Part shown: positions 19,420-27,500 of the stretch, one piece after another | How the letters are laid out: every line of letters starts with the position of its first letter | Position numbering within the stretch: the first letter of the stretch is position 1 | From: Prorocentrum cordatum | Taxonomy: Eukaryota > Sar > Dinophyceae > Prorocentrales > Prorocentraceae | Direction of reading: 5' to 3' | Assembly (NCBI GenBank): GCA_963575745.1 | Contig: CAUYUJ010014608.1 | Location: 17,501 to 45,000, forward strand | DNA length: 27,500 bases | Notes under the pieces: generated by a model | Told to the model about the DNA's origin: nothing | What the model saw: the letters and a program-made list of their open reading frames with translations, nothing else | The model's database searches: none | Position numbers and translations under genes: made by a program

Positions 19420-19960
19420 TCAGAGGCCTCTTGGATGCCTGTGGGATCTTTGGGGAGGCCTCTCGGAAGCCTCTTGGAGGCAGCTTCCGGGGTGCCTTTG
19501 GGGTTCTTTGGGGGGCCTCTTCGGGCCTGATCTGGGCTTCTTTGTGCTCCTCCTGGCGGTCTCGGGGGTCATCTTGTGGCGGAGGCCACGAAATGTCGGT
19601 TCGTGCCCCCTCTTGGGGCCGTCTTGGGACGTCTTGGTGCTTCTTGAGCCGTCTTGGGGCCCTCTTGGGCCGTCTGGGGCCCTTTTTGGAGCCTCTTCGG
19701 CCGTCTTGGTCGGTCGAAAGCCCGCAAGGGCGACAACGCCCAAATCTTTTCAAGATATAATAAAACCGCTGATTGTGGCCTCTTGGGGATTGAGGGGGCC
19801 CCTTGGAGCCCTCTTAGGGTCTTGGGGGCCTCTTGGGCCGTCTTGAGCCATCTTGGCCATCTTAGAGCGCTTTTGGGGGCCGACTCGGGGGCCGTCTTGG
19901 ACCGTCTCGGGGGCCTCTTGGGGCCCTCTTGGCCCGTGTTGGGGCCTACTATGCTCTGGA
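19420..19960 (+). repeat. CTTGGGGCCGTC minisatellite, second array
   Basis: Units such as CTTGGGGCCGTC, CTTGGGACGTC and CCTCTTGGGG at 12-20-bp spacing, the same family and orientation as at 11.7-14.6 kb but without its ~90-bp unique module. A 45-bp AT-rich island (19742-19785) interrupts it. Confidence 0.8.
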
Positions 19961-20387
19961 GAAGTCACGCGGGAACAGGTGGGAAGCCCCGGTGAAATTC
20001 AGAATTTGGGTTCCGGGCCCCTTTGGATTTGACCATCGAGAAGGGAGGATCCGACGGACTTGAAGACAGAAGACACTCCAACTCGTGTCTCAGGGTACGG
20101 TGGCGTATAACTAAGCGAATCGCAGGACAATCCCACATTTCGAATGTTTTCAATTGCTTGGGCCTTCGAAGGTGTGGGTGTCAGGTCTGGGCGTGGGAGG
20201 TTTTCTCAATTTGTCCTGGGAGAACGCGTTTTGACACTGCTGCCCCAACTTGTGGGACTCCTCTCGTCTTCTTTTCAAGGTTCTCAGTTTTCGGTATTCT
20301 AATTTCTCCCTCCTCCCCATGCTACTCCTCCTGCCCTGCCTCTTCCACCTCCTCCGTCTCTTGCTCTTGCTCCTGCCGAGGAGGAGG
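19961..20387. other. Spacer, then pyrimidine-rich tract
   Basis: 19961-20300 is unique sequence with no gene seen. 20305-20380 is CTCC/CTT-rich on the plus strand and flips abruptly to GAGGAGGAG at about 20381. Confidence 0.4.
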
Positions 20388-20731
20388 AGCATGATGATGC
20401 TGATGATGATGATGATGATGTTGTTTTTGTTGTTGCTGCTGTTAGTGATGATGATGCTAATCTGATAATGCTGCCGCTGATGACGATGACGATAACGATT
20501 ATGATGATGACGATGATACTGATGATGCTGATGATGGTGATGATGCTGATGATGGTGCTGTTGATGACGACGATGATCAAGCTGATGATGCTGATGATGC
20601 TGATGATGATGGTGATGGTGATGATGATGCTGATGATGCTGCTGATGCTGCTGATGATGACGATGAAGATAACGATGATGCTGATGATGATGCTGATGAC
20701 GATGATGATGAAGATGATGATGATAATGATA

Positions 20732-20773
<42 letters not shown>

Positions 20774-21130
20774 GTGGTGATGGTGATGGTGATGGTGATG
20801 GTGATGATGATGATGATAGTGGTGGTGGTGGTTGTTATGATGATGATGCTGCTGATGAGGATGATGGTGGTGATGATGATGCTGATTCTGATGATGGTGA
20901 TGCTGATGCTGATTATTACCATTACGATTAGTAGTATCACCATTATTAATGCTAGTATTTTATGTGTTTGTTATTCTTATCATCATATTACTGTCATTAT
21001 TATTGTTATTGTTTTTGTTGTTATCAGGATTATTATTATTATTATTATCACCGTCACTATTTTTATTCTTACTACTGCTACTATCAGCATTTATGATTGT
21101 TATCATTTGTATCATTATCTTCTTGTTATC
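20388..21130 (+). repeat. (GAT)n tract grading into ATT-rich tract
   Basis: GAT units with GCT, GGT and GAC variants to about 20930, then TTA/ATT/TAC-rich sequence to 21130. The composite element copy 2 follows directly, and GAT-type repeat resumes at about 21731, so this and the next tract were probably one. Confidence 0.85.
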
Positions 21131-21701
21131 CCCTACCTAGGCTCTGCCTAGAAGGGTTCTTACTCTCTTAGCTTAAAGGGGCTGGGCAATGGAAATGGCC
21201 CCGGGCGGTTCCCCCAGTCCCCGCCCCGCGGTTCCCCCCAGTCCCCTGGGAGCTTTAGCTTTAGCTTTAGCTACGCTTTAGCTTAGCTGTAGCTTAGCTT
21301 TAGCTTAGCGTTTCGCTTAGCTTTTCGCTTAGCGTTGAGCTTGGCGTTTAGCTTAGCTTTAGCTTAGCTTTAGCTTAGCTTTAGCTTAGCTTGAGCTCAG
21401 CTGTAGCTTAGCTTTAGCTTAGCTTTAGCTTAGCTTTAGCTTAGCTTTAGCTTAGCTTTAGCTTAGCTTTACCTTAGCTTTAGCTTAGCTGTAGCTTAGC
21501 TTTAGCTTAGCTGTTGCTCAGCTTTAGCTTACCTTCAGCTTAGCTTTAGCTTAGCTTTAGCTTAACTTTAGCTTAGCTGTGGCTTAGCTTTAGCTTAGCT
21601 TTAGCTTAGCTTTAGCTTAGCTTTAGCTTAGCGTTACTGTTACTACTAATGCTGTTTTCGTAGGGGTTCCAACTCCTAGGTAGGGTCGCACTGGGATAAT
21701 T
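21131..21701. mobile_element. Composite CTAGG-ended satellite element, copy 2
   Basis: The left module (21131 to ~21250) differs from that of copy 3 at only a few positions: CCCTACCTAGGCTCTGCCTA, GAAGGGTTCTTACTCTCTTA, GCTTAAAGGGGC, then two GCGGTTCCCCCAG blocks. The right module (~21641-21701) carries ACTAATGCTG, GTAGGGGTTCCAACTCCTAGG, TAGGGTCGCACTGGGATAAT. The central array (~21252-21632) has a strict 11-bp TTAGCTTTAGC-type period with GTTT, TGAG and TGTT variants. The element sits inside a trinucleotide tract. No coding capacity; family not recognised. Confidence 0.75.
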
Positions 21702-21730
21702 CTTTTTATTAGGATTATGCTTACTATTAT

Positions 21731-21990
21731 CGTCATGATGATGGTGATGGTGGTGGTGATGATGATGATGATGATGATGATGAGGAGGAGGAGGAGGAGG
21801 AAGATGCTGTTGCTGCTGCTCAGGAGGAGAAGGATGATGAGGATGATGATGAGGAGGAGGATGAGGAGGAGGAGGAGGAGGGAGGAGGAAGAAGAGGAGG
21901 AGGAGGAAGAGGAGGAGGGGGAGGAGGAGAAGGAGGAGGAGGATGAGGAGGAGGGGGAGGAGTAGGAGGAGGATGAGGAGGAGGGAGAGG
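21731..21990 (+). repeat. (GAT)n to (GAG)n compound tract
   Basis: GAT/GGT units to about 21780, then GAG with short GCT/GAT interludes, then GGA/GAG to about 21990. Confidence 0.92.
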
Positions 21991-22220
21991 ACCAGTGGCA
22001 GATGGACTGGTCTGCCTCCGAGGAGGCAGGTCCCAGAAGAGACTCGAGTGAAGACACAGGGGCAAGTGGCTGCCGTCACGGGCAGCAGGCGGAGTGGGGC
22101 GAGGGCGCAGACGCACGAGCAACACAGCCGTTCTTGTTCGGATTGGCCTCGGCATGCGCCGACAAGCTGCTGCGCCCCTGTCCGCCAACGTCTTCAGCAT
22201 CAACCGCAACCACATGAGTC
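21991..22220. other. Unique segment between triplet tracts
   Basis: About 230 bp, with a plus-strand frame of 71 codons (22002-22217) that shows no recognised domain. No gene called. Confidence 0.35.
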
Positions 22221-22348
22221 ATTCTGAGCAACAACAGCACAACACAACAACAACAACAGCATCAGCAGCAACAACAACAACAACCAACAGCAGCAACAAC
22301 AGCAACACCAACAGCAACAACAGCACCGCCAGCAACAACAACAACCTT
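22221..22348 (+). repeat. (CAA)n / CAG-interrupted microsatellite
   Basis: CAA units with CAG, CAC and ACC interruptions. It would read as poly-Gln, poly-Asn or poly-Thr, but no flanking coding context supports translation. Confidence 0.9.
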
Positions 22349-22822
22349 TTTGCATACCGTTCGCTCCTATCTGCTCACGTGCCAATCAATGCATATATCC
22401 CAAACCCTCGGTACCCGCACTTGTCGTCTTCGATCGTACCCCCTTTGGAGTAGATCTTCCTCACCTGCCACGTGCATTTAGTGCACCCCTTGAAACGAGG
22501 TGGTAGGCGGAGTGAGAAAAATGGAGCGCGAAAGAAATTCTAGACGTTTCGCGTATCCCCACCAGCTGGACCTGTTTCCTGGCATCTGCAGCTTGCACCA
22601 CCTCTCGCTTCCGGTCCGCTTTGGTGCCGCTTAGGCCTCCGGTTTGCCGGCGCGTTTGGCAATTAGGTTCGCGCGTAGCCCGCCCGTCCCGTTTGACGCC
22701 GCCTGCGCTTTCGCTTGCGGCTGCGACAAAAGTATACCCACCAGCCCATCCAGAAACGATGTCCAGGCGAGTTGAGGTGATCAGGGAAAAGCGGAAGCAA
22801 AGAGGGGGACGGCCGAAACGTG
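22349..22822. other. Spacer, no gene seen
   Basis: About 470 bp of mixed composition. Frames on either strand end without a recognisable domain. Confidence 0.35.
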
Positions 22823-22995
22823 CGAAGGAGGGAGGAGGAGAAGGAGGAGGCTGGATGGATGGATGAGGGAGTGGGGCGAAGGAGGATGAATAGGAGGAGG
22901 AGGAGGAGGAGGAGGAGGAGGAGGAGGAGAAGGAGGAGGAGGAGGAGAAGGAGTAGGAGGAGGAAGGAGGATCAGGAGGAGGAGGAGGAGGGTAA
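22823..22995 (+). repeat. (GGA)n / GAGGA purine tract
   Basis: GGA/GAG triplets with GGATGGAT near 22850 and GAA/GTA interruptions, fading at about 22995. Confidence 0.92.
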
Positions 22996-23165
22996 GCACA
23001 AGGGCCAGAGGTCTCTTGGATGCACCTCGGAGCCTCTTGGAATGTCTCTTGGGCGCTTCTTGGTGGCCTCTTGGGACGTCTTCGGGGTCTCTTGGCGGTC
23101 CTGGGCCATCTTGGCCTCTGGGGGTCTCCTGGGCGCTTCTTGGGGCCATCTTGGAGGATATCGAT
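22996..23165 (+). repeat. CTTGGG minisatellite, third array
   Basis: Units such as CTCTTGGGACGTC, CTTCTTGGGGCCATC and CTCTTGGCGGTC, the same family as the two larger arrays. It ends about 20 bp before the composite element copy 3. Confidence 0.75.
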
Positions 23166-23186
23166 CAAAGAAGAGGGGAGCTTTCT

Positions 23187-24177
23187 CCCTACCTAGGCTC
23201 TGCCTAGAAGGGTTCTTACTCTCTTAGCTTAAAGGGGCCGGGCAATGGAAATCGCCCCGGGCGGTTCCCCCAGTCCCCGCCCCGCGGTTCCCCCAGTTGC
23301 GCCCCCTGGGTTCACCCAGCTTAGCTTAGCTTCAGCTTAGCTTTAGCTTAGCTTGAGCTTAGCTTTAGCTTAGTTTTAGCTTAGCTTTAGCTTAGCTTTA
23401 GCTTAGCTTTAGCTTAGCTTCATCTTATCTTTAACTTAGCTTTAGCTTAGCTTCAGCTTAGCTTCAGCTTAGCTCTAGCTTAGCCTTGCTTAGCTCTAGC
23501 TTAGCTCTAGCTTAGCTTCAGCTTAGCTCTAGCTTAGCTTTAGCTTAGCTTTAGCTCAGCTTCAGCTTAGCTTCAGCTTAGCTCTAGCTTAGCGTCAGCT
23601 TAGCGTCAGCTTAGCTTTAGCTTAGCTCTAGGTTAGCTTCAGCTTAGCTTTAGCTTGGTTTCAGCTCAGCTTCAGCTTAACTTTAGCTTAGCTTCATCTT
23701 AGCTCTAGCTTAGCTTTAGCTTAGCTCTAGCTTAGCGTTAGCTTAGTGTTGGCTTAGCTTTAGCTTAGCTTTAGCTTAGCTTTAGCTTAGCTTTAGCTCA
23801 GCTTCAGCTTAGCTTCAGCTTAGCTTTAGCTTAGCTCTAGCTTAGCGTCAGCTTAGCTTCAGCTTAGCTTTAGCTTAGCTCTAGCTTAGCTTCAGCTTAG
23901 CTTTAGCTTGGTTTCAGCTTAGCTTCAGCTTAACTTTAGCTTAGCTTCATCTTAGCTCTAGCTTAGCTTTAGCTTAGCTAGCTTAGCTTAGCGCTTAGCT
24001 TAGCTTAGCTTTAGCTTAGCTTAGCTTTAGCTTAGCTTTTAGCTTAGCTTTAGCTTAGCTTTAGCTTAGCTTTAGCTTAGCTTTAGCTTAGCTTAGCTTT
24101 AGCTTAGCTTTACTATTACTACTAATGCTGCTTTCCTAGGGGCTCCAACTCCTAGGTAGGGTCGCACTGGGATAATT
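23187..24177. mobile_element. Composite CTAGG-ended satellite element, copy 3
   Basis: The longest copy (~990 bp). The left module (23187 to ~23315) and right module (~24115-24177) match copy 2 closely. The central ~790-bp array has alternating TTAGC and TTTAGC/TTCAGC/TCTAGC units, mostly an 11-bp period, with a 5-bp TTAGC stretch near 23975-24010. Within it the block from about 23560 to 23700 is largely repeated at about 23805-23945, with the same order of variants (GCGTCAGC, TTGGTTTCAGC, TTAACTTTAGC, TTCATCTTAGC), indicating a recent ~245-bp segmental duplication inside the array. Confidence 0.75.
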
Positions 24178-24549
24178 TTAGCGTCGCCCCCGAAGAGGCC
24201 AAACCGAGGCCAACACCCTAGTAAAACCAATGATTTTGGCTTCCTCGCCGACAACGTTTTGGACGCTCCAATGAGTCGCGGCACCGCCCGTCCAGGTCCT
24301 GAGGAGGGGGTAGGAGGACGGGCAAACCCCTCCCCGAAGGGGAAGACGGGGGTTGGAAGAGGAGCCTCCCTAGACCACCTACGCCCAGAGGGCTGGTGGG
24401 ATTAGCAGGGGGGGGGGGGGGGGCAAGGAGCAGAAAACAAGTGGTAGAACTAGACGGGCAGATCAGATGGGCAGACCCGTAGCGGGCAGGTCGGGAAGGC
24501 GGGCCCAGGCGACCAGGTCGAGCAGGCGGGTTGCTGAAGCGTGGGTCCT
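24178..24549. other. Spacer with a 16-G run
   Basis: No gene seen. A run of 16 G lies at 24408-24423. Confidence 0.5.
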
Positions 24550-24765
24550 GCATGCATCGCGAGGAAGTATCGAGCGATAGCACGATCCCCAAGTAAATCG
24601 TGAGAAAAACCAGAGCGAGAGCGTGATTCCTGAGCGCCGAGGGCGCATCGTCTGAAGAAACTGCGAGGAAGTCCCACGCGAGAGCGCGATACGTATACAA
24701 AGTGTGAGGATGTCCTGCGCGAGAGCGCAATTTGGGAATACATCATGAGGAAATTTCAGGCGGGA
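24550..24765. repeat. Degenerate ~45-bp tandem repeat
   Basis: About five units sharing GAGGAAGT, CGCGAGAGCGCGAT and a TAxxAAxTC-like end: near 24560, 24600, 24650, 24705 and 24743. The last two are the most alike (GAGGATGTCCTGCGCGAGAG against GAGGAAATTTCAGGCGGGAG). Confidence 0.6.
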
Positions 24766-24773
24766 GCCGCTGC

Positions 24774-24776
24774 TGC

Positions 24777-24812
<36 letters not shown>

Positions 24813-25038
24813 GATTGTTGTTGTTGTGATTGTTGTTGTCCTTGATGATGATGATGATGGTGATGATGATGCTGATGATGATGATGCTGCTGCTGATGAT
24901 GATTATGATGATGATGCTGCTGTTGATGATGATGATGATGTTGATGATGATGATGGTGATGATGATGATGATGATGATGTTGCTGCTGCTGTTGTTGTAA
25001 TTATAATTATTATTGTTGTTGTTGCTGCTGCTGTTGTT

Positions 25039-25085
<47 letters not shown>

Positions 25086-25086
25086 A
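24774..25086 (+). repeat. Compound (GTT)n-(GAT)n-(GTT)n tract
   Basis: GTT to about 24840, GAT with GCT variants at 24842-24985, a short ATT/TAA stretch, then GTT at 25008-25085. It reads as poly-Val, poly-Asp or poly-Asn depending on frame, with no gene. Confidence 0.93.
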
Positions 25087-25235
25087 AACCAGGCGCCAAC
25101 AATACAATTTGAGCTCCGTGACTCTCCCTGCAACAAAAACAGGATGCGAGCCCGGGGGAAGCACTTCAATTGAAGAATAGACTGGTCACCGGAAAGGGGG
25201 GATCAACAATATTTATTCTTCAGGAATGAAAAATT

Positions 25236-25398
25236 CAACAGCAACAGCATCGACAACAACAACAGCAACAACAACAGCAATACCAGCACCAACAACAAGA
25301 ACATCACCACCACGAACAACAACAATAACAACGACCAAGAACCAACAACCAACAACCAGCAACCAGCAACCAACAACAACAGCAGCAACAACAGCTAT
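25236..25398 (+). repeat. (CAA)n / AAC microsatellite
   Basis: CAA units with CAG, ACC and AAG interruptions. It is complementary in sense to the GTT blocks 150-460 bp upstream, so the two could pair. Confidence 0.9.
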
Positions 25399-25858
25399 GC
25401 GAAGGTGGCATGGTGGGGACCGATGCCAGCTGGAGGCCCACGGCCCGCAAAAATCCCACTGCCTCGTGATAGAGCCGGAGAGTGGTGGGACCGACAGGTC
25501 TCAGTGAAACATTGCTCGTAGGATCAGGGCGTTCCAGCAGGCGGCCCACTCGATCGCAGCCCGTCCGAGAAGCCGTTTTTCGTAAGCGCTGGAGACATTA
25601 GTCGAACATTGCGACCCGCAGACTTTCTGCAAAATATGGAAGGACCGGCTTTCATTGCAGTGCCCCGAGCAACGTAGGGCGGGACGGGGGAGTCTGGTCA
25701 AAGTATTCTTATGACGGCTGGAAGGTCAGCACGCTTCGCAGTGGAAGCGGCTGACGTCTTGGTCCCATACACGCCCGTGGGGCACTTCCTGAGGAAGGAG
25801 GACAATGGAGGGGAGGAAGCAGGGGGATGAGGCGGAGGACGAGGATGGGGGAGGCCGT
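25399..25858 (+). pseudogene. Unique segment with possible fragment related to the RRM gene tail
   Basis: At 25528-25543 the 16 bases GGCGTTCCAGCAGGCG are identical to 17797-17812 in the RRM exon; 17 bases later comes CCGTCCGAGAAGCCG, resembling CCGTCGGAGAAGCGG, which lies 30 bases after the same match in the gene. The reading frame then shifts and a TAG follows near 25675. A dead paralogous fragment is possible, but the similarity outside these two blocks is weak. Nothing else is recognised here. Confidence 0.3.
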
Positions 25859-25942
25859 TTTATTTGGCAACGGCCTTATTGGTCATGTGGGCCATACACA
25901 TTCCAATGTGCTCGACCATTGTACGAGATTCTGCAATGCGAG

Positions 25943-26209
25943 TCATAGCATCCGAATGCATCGGATGCAGGGAATGCCATTCCAGACATCGGCGTGGGGC
26001 CCAGCCCGAAACAGCATGGGACCCAGGGGCCGACCAAGCATCGTCACCCACTGCCGATCACCAGAAGACTCAGGACGTCCTGGCGCATCAGGAACAGCCT
26101 GGAGCAAGAAAGCCAATGATACTGCCATATACTCGGATCTGGGAACTGACTGATGTAGTCCGGGGTATGCCCCATCAGCAGTCCACGAGGGCGCACCGCC
26201 AGCCGACAA
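25943..26209 (-). pseudogene. RNase H-like remnant of the second LINE
   Basis: SWTADGAYPGLHQSVPRSEY, followed by MAVSLAFLLQAVPDAPGRPE, GDRQWVTMLG and AGPHADVWN. The QSVPRSE block with its Glu and the following Asp fit the second and third acidic positions of cellular-type RNase H, and HADVW fits a later conserved block. The first Asp may be the one in TADGA. Frame and spacing are disturbed, so it is dead. Confidence 0.5.
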
Positions 26210-26624
26210 GCTGCACCGTCGCCGAGCCTTTCACGGTTGCTGCGCCCACGCAGCGAGCATTCCGAGCACACGTGAACCGATCCGCTAAGCACTGCACGAG
26301 GACAAGCGCTTCGATGTCGCCCCAGACGTTCGACGAGCTCCCTACGAGGAGGAAGGCAGGGAGAGCCACCCACGTTGGCTAAGATGGGGCGGTTTGGTGT
26401 AGACTGGCACCAGGTCCAGACCTTTGCATCCCAGGTCACAACAAGTACCACGTCCTGCGGGTATCCCACAGTGACGGCGAAGTGCAGGTCCAGTCAAGTG
26501 TCAACAGTGTGCCGACTACTGCAGAGGCGGGCTCTCGAATGTCGTCCCAACGGGTGTCCAGAGAGACGTTGACAGTCGCATGCAAGAATCACCACCGTAA
26601 TAGACCATTCCGCTGAGATGCAAC

Positions 26625-27000
26625 CTACATCGCGATTGCATCGTGACTACATCGACATGGGCAGTTACGGCGGGATTCGCGATCTTGTCGAGAGCTAGGC
26701 TCACTGTGAAACACACGTGTAGCTCCGAGTCGAGAGCGCCACGCGATAGAGCGCAACTCTTTAATGCGAGGCGTGCTGAACCCCGTCTCCGATGTTGCCG
26801 CTCGGCGCGCTCTCCGCGAAGCCTCTTTGAACCGCCTTCGTCTGACGCGGCGGAGCAGCCGACCGCGAGGCTCACGTGCAAAGTCTACCCCTACACTTCT
26901 TGCTGCAGAGGGCAACGGCTGGCCTACTAATTGAGCCAGCGGCTGAGGGGAGTCTCGTGCCAACGCAGGATCGGGCCACAGCAGGATCATACTCTCAGGG
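26625..27000 (-). pseudogene. LINE post-RT basic region remnant
   Basis: QPLPSAARSVGVDFAREPRG, then LLRRVRRRRFKEASRRARRA, and later TPRIKELRSIAWRSRLGATR. An Arg-rich helix after a GVD motif is usual just behind the RT fingers and palm in these LINEs. It is in a different frame from the RT segment. Confidence 0.5.
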
Positions 27001-27484
27001 TCAACAGACACGGGAAGCTGTGCATTGCCGTTCGTGGCGTGTGTCGAACCTGCTGGAACCACAGAGGCCCGATCAGACAACACCGAACAGTCCCGATCAT
27101 GATATTTCGGATATTCTCGGCCACAACATCGAATTGGGCATGGTTGAACGTGCATACTTGGACGTCGAGTTCGTGGACGAGTATACAGCGCTTCAGCAGA
27201 TCCGCAAAAACACAACTAGCACTAATGGTGCGGGTGGCCTTGACGACGTTTCCGTACGGGCCCTGAAGCAGCTTGAACTTCGGGCCAGTGTAGAGCGCCA
27301 AGAGAACCCTGAACAACGAAGGATTGAAGCCCAATCGGAGAGCCCATGGGACCATGACCTGGTGGATTACAGCTCGAAGGCCTTCGCTACATCGAATAAT
27401 CAAGTCACGCTCGCCCAGAATAATAAAGTCACGCTCGCCCACCCTCGTGCATGGACCACTTCGGCCATCACTGCCTGCCGCCAC
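26987..27484 (-). pseudogene. Reverse transcriptase remnant with altered catalytic motif
   Basis: The translation contains WALRLGFNPSLFRVLLALYT then GPKFKLLQGPYG, ATRTISASCVFADLLKRCIL (in the place of RT motif B, which usually reads RGI-AGC) and VQVCTFNHAQFDVVAENIRN, where related LINEs have a YVDD-type motif. Here the Asp pair reads Asn-His, so the enzyme would be inactive even though 165 codons are open. In the LINE family this enzyme copies element RNA at the nicked target. Confidence 0.6.
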
Positions 27485-27500
27485 ACGTGTACCAGGCCAG

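Larger units (their letters stand above)
25860..27500 (-). mobile_element. Second decayed LINE (RT and RNase H), minus strand, cut by window edge
   Basis: The minus strand from the right edge carries a reverse transcriptase (27484-26987), a basic post-RT region (about 27000-26625), a connector with NPAVTAHVDVVTM (about 26640-26690) and an RNase H-like part (26209-25943). Frame changes occur between all of them. An RNase H domain and different RT motifs set it apart from the LINE at 6953-10840, so these are two families. The 5' part lies outside the window. Confidence 0.6.

Noticed and set aside
21252-24110. TTAGC/TTTAGC arrays as telomeric DNA
   Set aside because: Dinoflagellate telomeres are of the TTTAGGG type; the units here lack the G run, and the arrays are internal and bounded by element ends.

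Overview
The window looks like nuclear DNA of a dinoflagellate. Three independent signs point there: a near match (18 of 21 positions, with a second truncated copy behind it) to the dinoflagellate spliced-leader sequence at 16488-16524; a protein-coding gene interrupted by one intron that is itself a terminal-inverted-repeat element with a non-GT donor; and two decayed non-LTR retrotransposons whose endonuclease, reverse transcriptase and RNase H stretches resemble the LINEs common in dinoflagellate genomes. Species cannot be told. Gene density is very low: I can defend one probably functional gene in 27.5 kb.

Layout. 1-610 is a degenerate ~18-bp minisatellite; 611-4900 is GC-rich DNA with short simple repeats and at most faint retroelement traces. 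5030-6110 is a ~80-bp tandem repeat split by copy 1 of an unusual composite element. Triplet repeats follow (6128-6832). A decayed LINE lies on the minus strand from about 10840 to 6953 (zinc-knuckle/coiled-coil ORF1, endonuclease, reverse transcriptase). From about 11800 to 14560 runs a CTTGGGGCCGTC-type minisatellite organised in a ~375-bp higher-order repeat, then long GAT and GGA tracts to ~15770. The gene, a protein with CCCH zinc fingers and a Mei2-like RRM, is at 16700-18037. Beyond it are more minisatellite and triplet tracts, copies 2 and 3 of the composite element (21131-21701 and 23187-24177), GTT/GAT/CAA tracts, and a second decayed LINE with RNase H on the minus strand from about 25860 to the right edge.

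Most interesting content. (a) A three-copy element with conserved left (~110 bp) and right (~60 bp) modules, ends related as inverted repeats (CCCTACCTAGG), enclosing a private satellite that differs between copies: pentamer TAGC-type in copy 1, TTAGCTTTAGC 11-mer in copies 2 and 3. Copy 1 interrupts a tandem repeat that resumes on the other side, which is direct evidence of insertion. (b) A 261-bp introner-like element in the RRM exon, with 41-bp perfect inverted repeats, an 8-bp near-perfect target duplication and GA-AG (or GC-AG) borders. (c) Tandem spliced-leader relics just upstream of the same gene, suggesting that the gene is a retroposed mRNA that gained its only visible intron afterwards.

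The gene and mobile elements do not form an operon or pathway; the window is best read as one retrogene in a landscape of satellites and dead retrotransposons. All domain calls come from reading translations by eye, without database searches.
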